From Sporobolomyces roseus (Eukaryota; Basidiomycota; Microbotryomycetes; Sporidiobolales; Sporidiobolaceae): 64,000 nt of DNA. The notes beneath the pieces are model-generated. The model worked only from the letters and a program-made list of their open reading frames with translations, was not told where the DNA came from and searched no databases. The translations under genes were made by a program, and so were the position numbers. The DNA lies in contig JADILM010000001.1 in the NCBI GenBank assembly GCA_016617785.1, positions 3,844,001 to 3,908,000 of the forward strand, given 5' to 3'. Positions 55,190 through 64,000 of this stretch are shown here, in pieces (positions within the stretch are counted from its first letter, which is position 1; the number at the start of each line of letters is the position of its first letter).

Positions 55190-56382
55190 ATGATCACTCG
55201 AGCATTGAGAATAGCTGGTATTCCCCTCCTTCGACCTTCACCTCGGCTCATCTCGACTACCTCAACCCTTCGAAACGCTTCACCGGAATGGGAGTCTCTC
55301 ATCGGAGGTAGAGCAGGAGTAGAACGTAAACGACAGCTATTCGAACAAAAGTATCAACACGTACTGGAAAAGAAAGCGAAAGAACAAGGATTGACAGTCG
55401 AACAATTGAAGGAAAAGGCGGCAGGGTTATTGAAAGCGAAAGAAGCGGTCAAGAGGGCAGAGAACTTGAGTAAGAAGGGTCCAGTAGAAGCTGGGAGTGT
55501 CGATACGAGGAAGGAAGGCGAAGGGGAGAAGGGCAATGTCACGAAACCTCTGCCATCGTCTCAAAAAGGACCGTCACAAGCGAAACCTGCTTACAAGAAG
55601 GGGGAAAGCCCTGTCAAAGTACGTTCATTCACCTCCTCATATAGCTCGGAAGACCTCGGCTGACGACTTGGACTCTCTGACAGCCCTTACACGAGATCAT
55701 GGACTTGTCAAAAGTACACGATTTGAACTCTTCTGCACTCTCGACCCTCTGGACGACTTACCATCAAGCGAAAGGGTTCCTCTCAGCCGCGATCCCGACA
55801 GAGACTTACCTGAAGATGATCTCGAGCGCGAGGAAGTACCCTCTGTTCATTCTGCCATTGCAGAGGGACGTCGTTGGAGAAGCGCCAGATGGAACTCAAA
55901 CACCTCAAGCTGTCGAAATGCATGTACTCGTGAGCTCAACATCCTCCCCATTTGACTACCATTCTTCCCTCGACGCGACTAATCGTGTATTTCAATCTCG
56001 TTAGAATTGGGCACTCTTACCTCCTCCTTCCAATATCACTGAACCCGTTCCTCCCCCTTCCACCGTCCTCTTCACCCCTCTCGCCGAATACAAATCTCGA
56101 CAAGAATACGCTCAACCCTACCTAATCCTTACCCACTACACCGACCTCTCTTCTTCCCACAACGTCGTCCTCATGCGTGGAGAAATCACGCCAAACGTTT
56201 CCCTCAACGATACGGAAGCTCAAATCCTCGCGATCAGGATGCAATTGTTCTATCACGATAAAGGGAACGGGAGTAAGATGGAGGAGGAGAGGAAAGAGTT
56301 GTTGAGGATTTTTCATATGGAACCGGATAAATTCGAGTGGGAGAGATTGATCAAAGCTGGTGAGATTACAGAGACCAAGTAA
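55190..56382 (+). CDS. ATP11: mitochondrial F1-ATPase assembly chaperone ATP11
   Basis: Three exons. Exon 1 starts with a mitochondrial presequence (MITRALRIAGIPLLRPSPRL) and a Lys-rich coiled coil (KAKEQGLTVEQLKEKAAGLL). Exon 2 carries SALSTLWTTYHQAKGFLSA and AIPTETYLKMISSARKYPLF, then FILPLQRD. Exon 3 carries NWALLPPPSNITEP, YLILTHYTDLSSSHNVVLMR and GEITPNVSLNDTEAQILAIR, ending RLIKAGEITETK. These blocks are diagnostic of the ATP11/ATPAF1 family. Atp11 binds the F1 beta subunit in the matrix and prevents its aggregation before assembly into the hexamer. Head-to-head with FMC1. Confidence 0.94.
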
Positions 56383-56528
56383 ACGTAGCGCCGTTTAGCT
56401 GGTGTAGAATGTATATATTGGAGTTTTGAGATTCCCCGCGAGACTTGCGAAATTTCGAACGAGACGAGAGAGCGAGGTTGACCTTTCCCCTCTAACCTCT
56501 CTTACTCGCTCAATCAGCCTCACAAGCA

Positions 56529-57510
56529 ATGCCTACTATTTCAGACGACTTCAGTGACCCAGAAGATCTACCTCTAGATGATTCTCTCCCTCCTCCAACC
56601 GCTTCCACATCCTCATCAACCCCTCTCCGCTCTCTCCCAAACGAGCCCATTTCCGCTCCTCAAATCGGTCCAGATGGTGCACCTATGATTCCCAAAGCAG
56701 TGAAAATTGGTCCAATGGGTCAATTGTACAAAGTAGATCAAACAGAATTCCAAAAGTATGACTCTCTCTACTCCTGCCCCTTCACGATGAGCTAGAGCTG
56801 ATGAATGCGCTTGTTTAGATGGGATACGATTTATCCGATCTATGTGGACAACAAACACCCGCAACAGGATGGAGCGAGGAGGGTTTCGAAATCTGTCGGT
56901 TTGGAATGGCCTCTCGCAGAACCTATCGCGAGAGTTTGCAGAATGATGGGATTAGAGACTGTTTACGAGGTACGCACTCTCTCTCAGCTCCAAGTTCAGG
57001 GAAGAAGAGCTTATGAGAGGTTTTGTGCGGAAATTAGCCTTCGAAAACTCATCCGAAAGATTGGGCGAATCCTGGTAGAGTACGAGTCCAGCTCAAGGGA
57101 GAAGATGGAAGGTTGAAGGTATCGTCGATTCCCAACAGTACGTCCCGTTGTATACTTTCATCACGGAGTTGTTTCGCTGACCTACCTCGCACCCCTTTCT
57201 CTCAGAACGTGTTCTCCTGAAACGAATCTGCGATACGTTACGACCCCACCAACCTCGTGCAATCCCCCCTTCTTCCCTTCCACCAATCGAACAACGTCTC
57301 CCTCCCAACTCGCCCGCCGTTTCTCTCGGTACACTCGATCAAGCGTTGAAAGGTGCTGGACCTCTCGGAATGTTAGGGAACATGCTTGGAGGTGGGGGCG
57401 GAGCGGGCGAGATTGAGGATGGGAAAGAGGATGAAGGAGCAGTGACACCGAAGAAGAAGGAGCAGCCGAAAGTGATGAAACCTCGCAAGATTCATATGAA
57501 ACGGCGGTAG
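56529..57510 (+). CDS. SEC65: signal recognition particle subunit SRP19 (Sec65)
   Basis: Four exons. An acidic, Ser/Pro-rich leader (MPTISDDFSDPEDLPLDDSL) is followed by a lead-in (AVKIGPMGQLYKVDQTEFQK). The SRP19 fold then begins at WDTIYPIYVDNKHPQQDGAR, RVSKSVGLEWPLAEPIARVC, MMGLETVYE, and PSKTHPKDWANPGRVRVQLK. A Gly-rich segment (GMLGNMLGGGGGAGEIEDG) leads to a basic end (KVMKPRKIHMKRR), as in yeast Sec65. SRP19 binds the tips of helices 6 and 8 of SRP RNA and prepares the particle for SRP54 binding, so it serves co-translational targeting to the ER. The YPIY start, the R-R-V motif and the HPKDW block make the call firm. Confidence 0.93.
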
Positions 57511-57730
57511 AACGAGTAGCATTGGGAATCATGTAATTATCAAGTGATGTCGAAGTATCATTGACTGATGTGATCAGGGCGTCGAGGCAGAAGTCTGTTA
57601 TTTTGCGAACCGGAGACGCTCAAGATTCTCTCTCCAATTCCTAAGTGCGACGTTTCCAAAGATTCAGATTCAACATATACTGATTCTTGAACTACAGCTG
57701 ACTACCCTTTGGTTGTAGATTCCGACACTT

Positions 57731-58982
57731 TCACCAGCTAACTCCGTACTTTTTCTTGACCCATTCGCCTTTCGTCCACGCTTCAACGATGTCTCTTCCT
57801 GCCATACCAAGCTGCACAAAGATGGCTAGCTCGAGGAAGTGATCCTCGTACAAACGACGTCTACCTCGAACCTCATGTCCAGTCACACACTGATTGTCCC
57901 GCAAAGCTTGCCTGACAATTTCTCGGACGTTCTCGATCGAGTAGGTCTTGCGAGGGAGAATTGCAACGATGAAGTGGATGTCGGTAGAAGTCGAAGTATT
58001 GAGCATCGCTGGTAGCGAGAAACACGGTAAAGCACCTGGGTCGCACGTGAGATAGCGTTTTTGAAGTCGGCTGTAGGCTGATTGCTGCATTTTCGACATC
58101 GCAGACAGCGTCCTCAGTCCATGCAAGCCGACCAGAGAGACGTGAATAGATCTCGTTGCGACTTACGATAGCAGCGAAAGTCTCTGGAGGCAGGTTCAGC
58201 CACGAATTGTCGAGCGCGTAGTCGATTCTCGTCTCTTTGTTGTCGGAAACGTTGAAGTCCTCCGGGTTCATCAAGAGAGGCAAGATGTTTTCGATAATCA
58301 TTCCAACACATTGATGCTGCTCTCCAGGAATGTTGAAACGGTAGAGTCCGTAGACGTGAGGAAGTTCGAAACCTTGAAGAGCTTGATAATTCCTTTCGCC
58401 GTATCCTGCCTTTTTCAGTCTCAAGCGGTGACAAGCGCAGACAAGTCGGACTCACGAGTAGAAGGCGTAGTCTTTCTCCAAGAGGAGTGCGGGACTCGTC
58501 GAGTGAACGGCAGCTTCCTCAGGCGACCAAGTTGGAAGGAGTGACGGTTTTGCGACAGAGAAGTACACCTCAAATTCTCGCGTTCCGCCTACTTGTCGTA
58601 AGGTAGCGAAGTAAGCGTGAGTGAGAGATCCGGAACCACCGGCGAGGAACTTGTCGATGGTGAGGACCCAAGGAGTTGAGGAATGAATCGGTCCGTCCTT
58701 TGCGAGCAGGGCTTCGAAGCGAGGTCGAGCTGGATGAGTACAGTCTGGCGAAGGAGTAGGGGGATAGGTGCAGTCTGAAGCTTTGTCGACGAAGAGAGAG
58801 GGTCCATTGAGCGCGAGAACGGTCCCTTCAGGAAGATCGAAAGGTTTGGTCGACATGTAGAGGCTGTACGACGATACTCTGCGTGGAAGCTCGGAGTGTC
58901 GAGGGTTGAGCGATACCGACGAGGAGAAGATAGAGGCAGAAGTCGAAGAGAGAGAAAGAGCCGCTTTCGCATTTTTCGCCAT
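57731..58982 (-). CDS. unrecognised protein with weak similarity to fungal protein-kinase-like N-lobes
   Basis: Start ATG at 58982 (MAKNAKAALSLSSTSASIF). Around residues 105-160 there is a possible glycine-rich loop and strand (LTIDKFLAGGSGSLTHAYFA; VYFSVAKPSLLP). After an intron comes ERNYQALQGFELPHVYGLYR and then EQHQCVGMIIENI. This order (index residue, helix, LQG...P..YG, then I-I-E) recalls the fungal kinase-like families in which LQG...P.F.G precedes the hinge. No HRD-type catalytic loop or DFG motif is visible in the remaining exons (FSLPAMLNTSTSTDIHFIVA; IENVREIVRQALRDN; EAWTKGEWVKKKYGV). It is therefore either a degenerate kinase-like protein or unrelated. The join near 58050-58150 is uncertain. 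Confidence 0.5.
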
Positions 58983-59276
58983 TTTGATCCGCGGAATGTC
59001 CGAAGGGAAGAATTATGAGAGAGCAGAGACGAGTGCAAAGGAGTAGAAGAGACCCCGGTAAAGTGCTAGAGCTAAAAGGTTCTATTGGATTACTGTCGAG
59101 GTACTGAGGAGAAAGACAAAATGAATATGGGTAAAAAGAGGGTGGGGGGGTAAAGCAAGTAAAAGTACAACTTCTACAACGAGAACGAGAGGCAAAAGAT
59201 TTCGACCAGCGAGGATCTTGCCGAGAGAGCCCGTTTCGTATCAATCAATCAAGGAGGAGAGGGAGGAGAGATGGGT

Positions 59277-61245
59277 CTAGTCGAGGTCGGCGTATGATCG
59301 TTTCGAGGGAGCAGTGGTAGGGACTGCGGTAGCTGAAGCGTCCGAGTAGGTGTAGGTCATCTGCAGAAGAAGCGATAAAGTCAGTTTTTCGAAAAAAAGA
59401 ACGAAAGAAGAGAGGGAGAGAGACAACGTACAGCTTCGGCAGTAGCGATAGCTTGAGATTGAGTAGCAGCCATACTCGAACTCTCGGTAGCGTGCCAAGC
59501 TCCAGAAGCGTGAGGTCCTTGTCCCTCAGTTCCTCCGTGGTGTTTCTTGCTCATCTCAGAATCGGGTTCAGCGTTCTCTTCACCTCGACGAGCCAAAGGA
59601 GCGGGAGGAGGGGTAGCGGGTTCTTCAGTGTCGGAAGAGTCCATGTCGGAATCCTCCCAGTCCTCGTCGTCGTCAGAGTAATCGGAAGCCGAATCGTCCA
59701 TCGAGTCAGAAGTGGGTTTCGCGGCTGAAGAAGATGCGGTCGAAGATGCGGCGGGAGTCATCGAGGAAGCGGAAGAGGGAATGGCAGTGCGCTTGCTCAT
59801 CTCGGCGGCAGAGGTCGAAGAAGGAGTTTCGGAAGTCGAAGATTCAGCGGGAGCTCCTCCTCCAGCACTGATAGCGGAAGCGACAGCCTCGGGGGAAGCG
59901 ATGGCGAAAGTAGGAGTAGCTCCTCCTTCATCCTCAGCGGGAGCGGCACCTGTATCGGTGGTCGTTTCGTTTGATCCTGCTTGAGCTTTGAAACCGTAAG
60001 TGCGACCAGTGACGGAACTAGCGAGGTTGTTTGCAGTCGAGGATTGATCAGGGATAGCTGCTTCGATCTGATTGAGGAGACGACCGGTAGTGCCCGAGGG
60101 AAGGAGACCGTATTGTTCAGCTTGAGCGACAGTGAGACCTTGGAGAATCGAAGTCGCTTGTTGGACAGCAGCAGGAGAGGGGGTCGAAGAAGTGACAGTG
60201 TCGGCTTGTTGTTGGATCGCACCGGTGGCAGAGGAGAGGGAACCAGTGAGGGCGGAGAGAGGGAGACTGCCGAGTCCTAGACCTTGGAGTTGACCGAGAA
60301 CTCCAGCGAGTTGAGAGCTCGAAGCACCGGCACCTTGAAGTTGACCAAGGAGACCGTTGATAGTCGAGCTGCCGGAATCGAGGGCTCCGCCGAGAGGAAG
60401 GGCGGAAGTGAGACTACCGAGGGGAAGAGCCGAGGTCAAGCCTCCTAGTCCTCCTAGTCCACCAAGGGCACCTCCAGCTCCTCCAGTGGCACCGAGGAGA
60501 CTATCGAGGAGTTCACGCTTCGACTTGGGCTTGTTGAGGAGATCAGAGACTCCGACAGCTAGAATCAAGCGATCGACGGTCAGCTCGAGTAGAGCGGTAT
60601 GGAATAGGCTTTGAACGTACTGCCATCGACCGTCTTTACCAAACCTCCGACTGGGGCTCCTACGACGGGAAGACCGTCGACCAAACCTTGAACAGTAGGA
60701 ATGAGAGGGCCGAGACCTAAGAATAGTTGAAGAGAAGTCAGCTATGGTAGGTCGCGAGAGGGTCATACTGAGGCATAGAGACTAGATTGCGAGTAAGAAA
60801 GTGATGCTGAAGAAAAGACTTACCGAGAGGCGCCAAAGCACCAGTCAAGCCCAACTTGGCGACGACAGACTCTCGTTTGGCCAGGTCAGAAGCCGAGTTG
60901 GGAGTGAGAGGGAGACCACGACGAATAGCGTCAGATCCAGTGCGTTGAGAATCTGAAGTGAGAAGAGTTGATCAGCTTGGGAGACGTTGGAAGAGTGGAG
61001 AGAATAAGAGACTTACCACGCTTGCGAAGGTTATCAGCGATCATCTGACCAACAGCACCAGTCTGTTGATCGATTCCGAGAGCTGCCGAGACTTCATCGA
61101 CGAGTTCAGCTTCGTCTTGACCTTCGAGCAAGTCGGATGAAGCAGCGACCTCGGTAGAACGCTTGAAGCGAGTAGGGGCGGCGAGAGTGGAAGAAGAGGC
61201 GAAGAGAGCAGCGCCGACGAGGAGGGAAGAAGTGACTTTGACCAT
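59277..61245 (-). CDS. secreted low-complexity protein with multiple Kex2-type sites
   Basis: Start ATG at 61245 opens with a signal peptide (MVKVTSSLLVGAALFASSST, cleavage near LAAPT). About five exons follow. Dibasic sites of the kind cut by Kex2 recur along the protein: TRFKR, LRKRG, LAKRE, KSKRE, MSKRT, LARRG and PSKRS. A Gly/Leu-rich repeat region (GGLGGLGGLTSALPLG twice over, then LLGQLQGAGASSSQ and VLGQLQGLGLGS) is followed by a Ser/Thr/Ala-rich stretch, an acidic patch (DYSDDDEDWEDSDMDSSD) and HHGGTEGQGPHASGAWHAT. There is no GPI signal and no enzyme domain. It is probably a secreted or wall-associated protein, possibly a Kex2-processed precursor. The last exon is only a short tail ending KRSYADLD. 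Confidence 0.72.
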
Positions 61246-61911
61246 GTTGAATTAAAGAGAGTTTAGTTGAGTGAGTGAGGGAGTGAGAGAGTTGAGTTGA
61301 GTTGATTGATTGGAAGTTGTAAGAAAGCTGAAGTCGACCGGCGACGTTGAGAAGATAGAAGCTGAAGGTTGTGAAAGGTGAGAGTGTGAGAGTGAAGAAG
61401 TGGATGAAGAGAAGGGAGGAATAGGGAAGAAGTTGTTTCGAGGTTTTTGTAGAATCTCCTTCGACTCGCCATTCGATCATTAAGAAATCGACTGGCGAAA
61501 CGAAATACACTCTTCATCGGCTGGCTCGAAGTTGGCGTGGAGAGAAAGTTTCGATCTCGACTAGGTGAACTCGAATTGATCGTCGGTAAGGGCAGCTGTT
61601 CGAATCTATGCAGTCACCTTCGACTCGGTTAAAGCACACCGTTCCGCTTTCGGAGAGCGAGCCAGCTTCGAACGAGGTGGAGGAGTCAAGCCACGACGAC
61701 AATCTACGAAAACGTCTGCGAAGGTCAGCGAGCGAAACGACCGCAAGGAGCCGAGACTGAAGAGGACGCACGCACGCAAGCTCGAGAGCACCCAAGCGGG
61801 CAAGACGTCGAGGCGAACGAGATGAATGCGTAACGACGAAACTTGCGACGCTGTCAATTCTAGAGTACAATTCCCTCTTCCCTAACTCCGTCGCTCTCTC
61901 TAAATCCTCGC
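61246..61911. other. intergenic, promoter of the secreted protein gene
   Basis: About 665 bases between two minus-strand genes, unusually long for this window. The part near 61245 (61260-61400) is purine-rich on the plus strand, i.e. pyrimidine-rich upstream of the start. Open frames there have no similarity. Confidence 0.4.
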
Positions 61912-64000
61912 TTATCTCCCTTTCCCCTTCTTCTTCTTTCCTTTCTTCTTTACCACCTTGACCCCACTACTAACCGCCAACCCTTCAACCGCTTCCTCCG
62001 ATTGTTGTCGACGAGGTTCCGCTTCTTCTTCTGCCTGAACAATCCTTTCTTCCTCTTTCGGTGGTTCAGCTTTTCCACCTCTATCCTTGTCTTCCTCCTT
62101 CTGCTTCTGCTGTAGAGCTCTCGCTTCTCGTTCCCCTAATACGCTCAACCAATTCTCCCCGACTTCTTCCCTCAATTTCTCAATCTTCCTTCTCAACGCT
62201 TCACCACCTCCTCCTCCTTCACCTCCAGAAGAAGTCGCTTCTCCGTGTCCTCCTCCTAGTAGCGCTTCATAGGTCGATGCAGAAACTCGTTCGCGACGAC
62301 TATTGATTCTTGATTTCGTAGGAGAGGTCGAAGGTCCGAGGGAAGCGAAGTCGTTCCGAGCTGGAGAGATGCGAGTGTGGGAAGGGGAAGAAGCGAACTT
62401 CTGATGATGAGAAGAAGGTTGTTTCCTTGGTGTAGTAGGAGCGGTCGAGTTGCTCGAACTTGAAACTGGTTCTTGAACCGTTGCGAGCGAAGTAGTCGCT
62501 CGTTTTCCTCCGTCTGGACCTGAAGAAGTCGTTGTCGCATCCGAGTCTGACTGTTGTTGAGTCGAGGAGGAAGCGACTGGTGGTATTCCTCCAGAGAGAG
62601 GTGCATCGAGATCAACAATTCTTTTCGGTTTCCTCCGTCTGGCAGGTTTCGAAGGTGACAGAGGGCGAGGAGGACCTCCAAGAACCGGCGAGGTCGATAG
62701 AGAGCCTGGTGGGGATGCTTCATATGCAGTTGAAGAGCGTTGCCGAGAAGATTGAGCCGACATGGGAGCGGTAACGACTCTCCTCCTAGGTTCGACGACA
62801 ACTTTCTTTGGTGCAACTCCCATTCCCAATCCCGCTCCATTTGAAGTTTCACCTTGCGTCGAACCGAATCCGGTACTAGCTCTCCTCCTCATCGTACGAC
62901 TCGGTAAGAATGCCCCTCCAGATCGTTTCGCAACTTCGGCTTCGACCGCTTTCCTTTCCGTTCTCCCCTCGATCCATCTCCCATCAATCCTGACTCCTTC
63001 CTCTTCCGTTTCTGCCGGATCACCCTTCAATAATCTCTCCTCATCAAAGTAAGCGAGACATTTGATCCTCCATCCTTCTTCACCTCCTTCCTCCTTCAAC
63101 CGAGCAAAGGGATTCTCCTTGATCCAAACTTCCCTCAAATTCGGCAACCTAGCCAACCTCGATACTTCCAACGCCTCGTAGATCCTGTTCCCTCTCAAGT
63201 CGAGTCGTTCCAAAGCCAGTAATCGATCCAGACCAGAAAGGTTCTCAAGTCGATTTTGCGAGAGGTTGAGAACTTCGATCGCACCGAGAATGGTTGGGAG
63301 GGAATGAAGGTTATCGATCATGTTATCGCGGAGATTTAGGGATCGAAGGGAAGTGAGGGTTGATAAAGCGGGAGGAACCGAGATGAGTAGATTCGAGGAG
63401 AGGTCGAGGGAAGTGAGCATGGGTAAATGGGAGAGTGGAGGTGCGGGGAGGAAGGTGAGGGAGTTGTCATGTAATGATAAGTGTCGTAAGGAAGACCAAG
63501 CGAGTTTTGAGGGACTGGGATAAGAATCGTTCGAAAGAATCCCTATCGAATGGTTTGATGCGTCGTCCAATTGACCAGAACTTGTTGAACCTTCCGTCCT
63601 TTTCCTCCTACCTTCTCCTACCGTCTCATTCGCTGATCCTTCCTGAGCTCGTTTCCTCTTACTTCGCGCCTCATCCTCGACGACACAATCACAAATCAAT
63701 TCTCCGACATCCTCGATTCCTCCTCGAACTACTTCCAGTTTCTTCAGTTGAATCGAAAGGACGTCCCATCCTGCGAATGCTCGTGGATCGAGATCTTGTA
63801 GGTACAGTGAAGTGAGCGAGTGGAACAGGGAAAGAGGAACGCAAGTTGAAGGGGGAGGACAATCTTCGAACCCTTCTACTGCTTGACTCGGTGGTCGAGA
63901 GATCGAAGGTGTTTGACTTTGTGAAGAGGGAGAGAAGATGAAAGGGGAGAGTTTGAGTGCTGGTAACTTTGTACATGAAGAATAGATGTGTCGAACGTGA
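61912..64000 (-). CDS. leucine-rich-repeat protein (5' end outside the window)
   Basis: The minus-strand frame is open from the stop at 61912 to about 63980, with no convincing start, so the gene continues beyond the window. The first visible part has SLFHSLTSLYLQDLDPRAFA and LKKLEVVRGGIEDVGELICD. Six LRRs follow (residues are relative to the visible part): LRHLSLHDNSLTFLPA, LTSLDLSSNLLISVP, LRSLNLRDNMIDNLHSL, IEVLNLSQNRLENLSGL, LERLDLRGNRIYEAL and LREVWIKENPFARL, with an LRR-cap like end. A long Ser/Pro/Arg-rich region and a charged coiled coil (ALRRKIEKLREEVGENWLSV) end in a lysine-rich tail (KKKGKKKKGKGR). The layout is that of cytosolic LRR scaffold proteins (for example STK11IP- or nischarin-like); that is inference. 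Confidence 0.75.
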   Translation of the reverse strand, partial: HVRHIYSSCTKLPALKLSPFIFSPSSQSQTPSISRPPSQAVEGFEDCPPPSTCVPLSLFHSLTSLYLQDLDPRAFAGWDVLSIQLKKLEVVRGGIEDVGELICDCVVEDEARSKRKRAQEGSANETVGEGRRKRTEGSTSSGQLDDASNHSIGILSNDSYPSPSKLAWSSLRHLSLHDNSLTFLPAPPLSHLPMLTSLDLSSNLLISVPPALSTLTSLRSLNLRDNMIDNLHSLPTILGAIEVLNLSQNRLENLSGLDRLLALERLDLRGNRIYEALEVSRLARLPNLREVWIKENPFARLKEEGGEEGWRIKCLAYFDEERLLKGDPAETEEEGVRIDGRWIEGRTERKAVEAEVAKRSGGAFLPSRTMRRRASTGFGSTQGETSNGAGLGMGVAPKKVVVEPRRRVVTAPMSAQSSRQRSSTAYEASPPGSLSTSPVLGGPPRPLSPSKPARRRKPKRIVDLDAPLSGGIPPVASSSTQQQSDSDATTTSSGPDGGKRATTSLATVQEPVSSSSNSTAPTTPRKQPSSHHQKFASSPSHTRISPARNDFASLGPSTSPTKSRINSRRERVSASTYEALLGGGHGEATSSGGEGGGGGEALRRKIEKLREEVGENWLSVLGEREARALQQKQKEEDKDRGGKAEPPKEEERIVQAEEEAEPRRQQSEEAVEGLAVSSGVKVVKKKGKKKKGKGR

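Noticed and set aside
1..64000. Mobile elements, CRISPR arrays, prophage or viral remnants
   Set aside because: No transposase, reverse transcriptase, integrase or long terminal repeats were recognised, and no spaced repeat array exists; the genome is eukaryotic.

Overview
The window is nuclear DNA of a fungus, most likely a basidiomycete. The genes are cut by many short (about 50-100 nt) GT-AG introns with frequent GTACGT, GTGAGT and GTAAGT donors. Gene density is high, about one gene per 2.2 kb. The contents fit: a two-CxxC F-box protein, a GH5_9 membrane glucanase, siroheme synthase Met8 and Fmc1/Atp11. No tRNA, rRNA, transposon or CRISPR was found. The species cannot be fixed from the sequence. 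All exon joins were made by eye, so multi-exon coordinates are spans from start codon to stop codon, and the less conserved ends are approximate.

Layout. 0.4-8.6 kb (minus): a membrane-anchored glutaredoxin, an F-box protein, an unrecognised protein and the ribosome-associated protein TMA7. 8.7-11.4 kb (plus): a GT64-like glycosyltransferase with a discoidin-like tail. 11.8-19.6 kb (plus): three tandem FAD-dependent monooxygenases. 19.8-25.8 kb: a type II membrane exo-beta-1,3-glucanase, MET8 and mitochondrial ribosomal protein uL14m. 26.2-28.9 kb (plus): two related basic coiled-coil proteins. 29.1-36.6 kb (minus): an unrecognised protein, an EBP-type sterol isomerase, a PWWP protein and mitochondrial uL5m. 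36.7-40.5 kb (plus): the mitochondrial GTP/GDP carrier GGC1 and an unrecognised protein. 40.9-54.5 kb: four members of an unrecognised paralogous family, two tandem on minus and two tandem on plus, on either side of GMH1 and a WW/RS protein. 54.5-57.5 kb: the F1-ATPase assembly factors FMC1 and ATP11 head to head, then SRP19/SEC65. 57.7-64 kb (minus): a kinase-like fragment, a secreted protein with many Kex2-type sites and a leucine-rich-repeat protein that runs off the window.

Mitochondrial functions recur (uL14m, uL5m, GGC1, FMC1, ATP11), and two pairs (FMC1/ATP11 and uL5m/GGC1) share very short divergent promoters. The main accessory content is the FAD-monooxygenase array and the four-copy unknown family. 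The latter is the best candidate for something undescribed: its members keep three phase-0 intron positions and tryptophan-centred motifs although most of the sequence has diverged. Two microexons, one of 6 nt in TMA7 and one of 17 nt in the F-box gene, and one GC-AG intron in GMH1 would easily be missed by automatic annotation.
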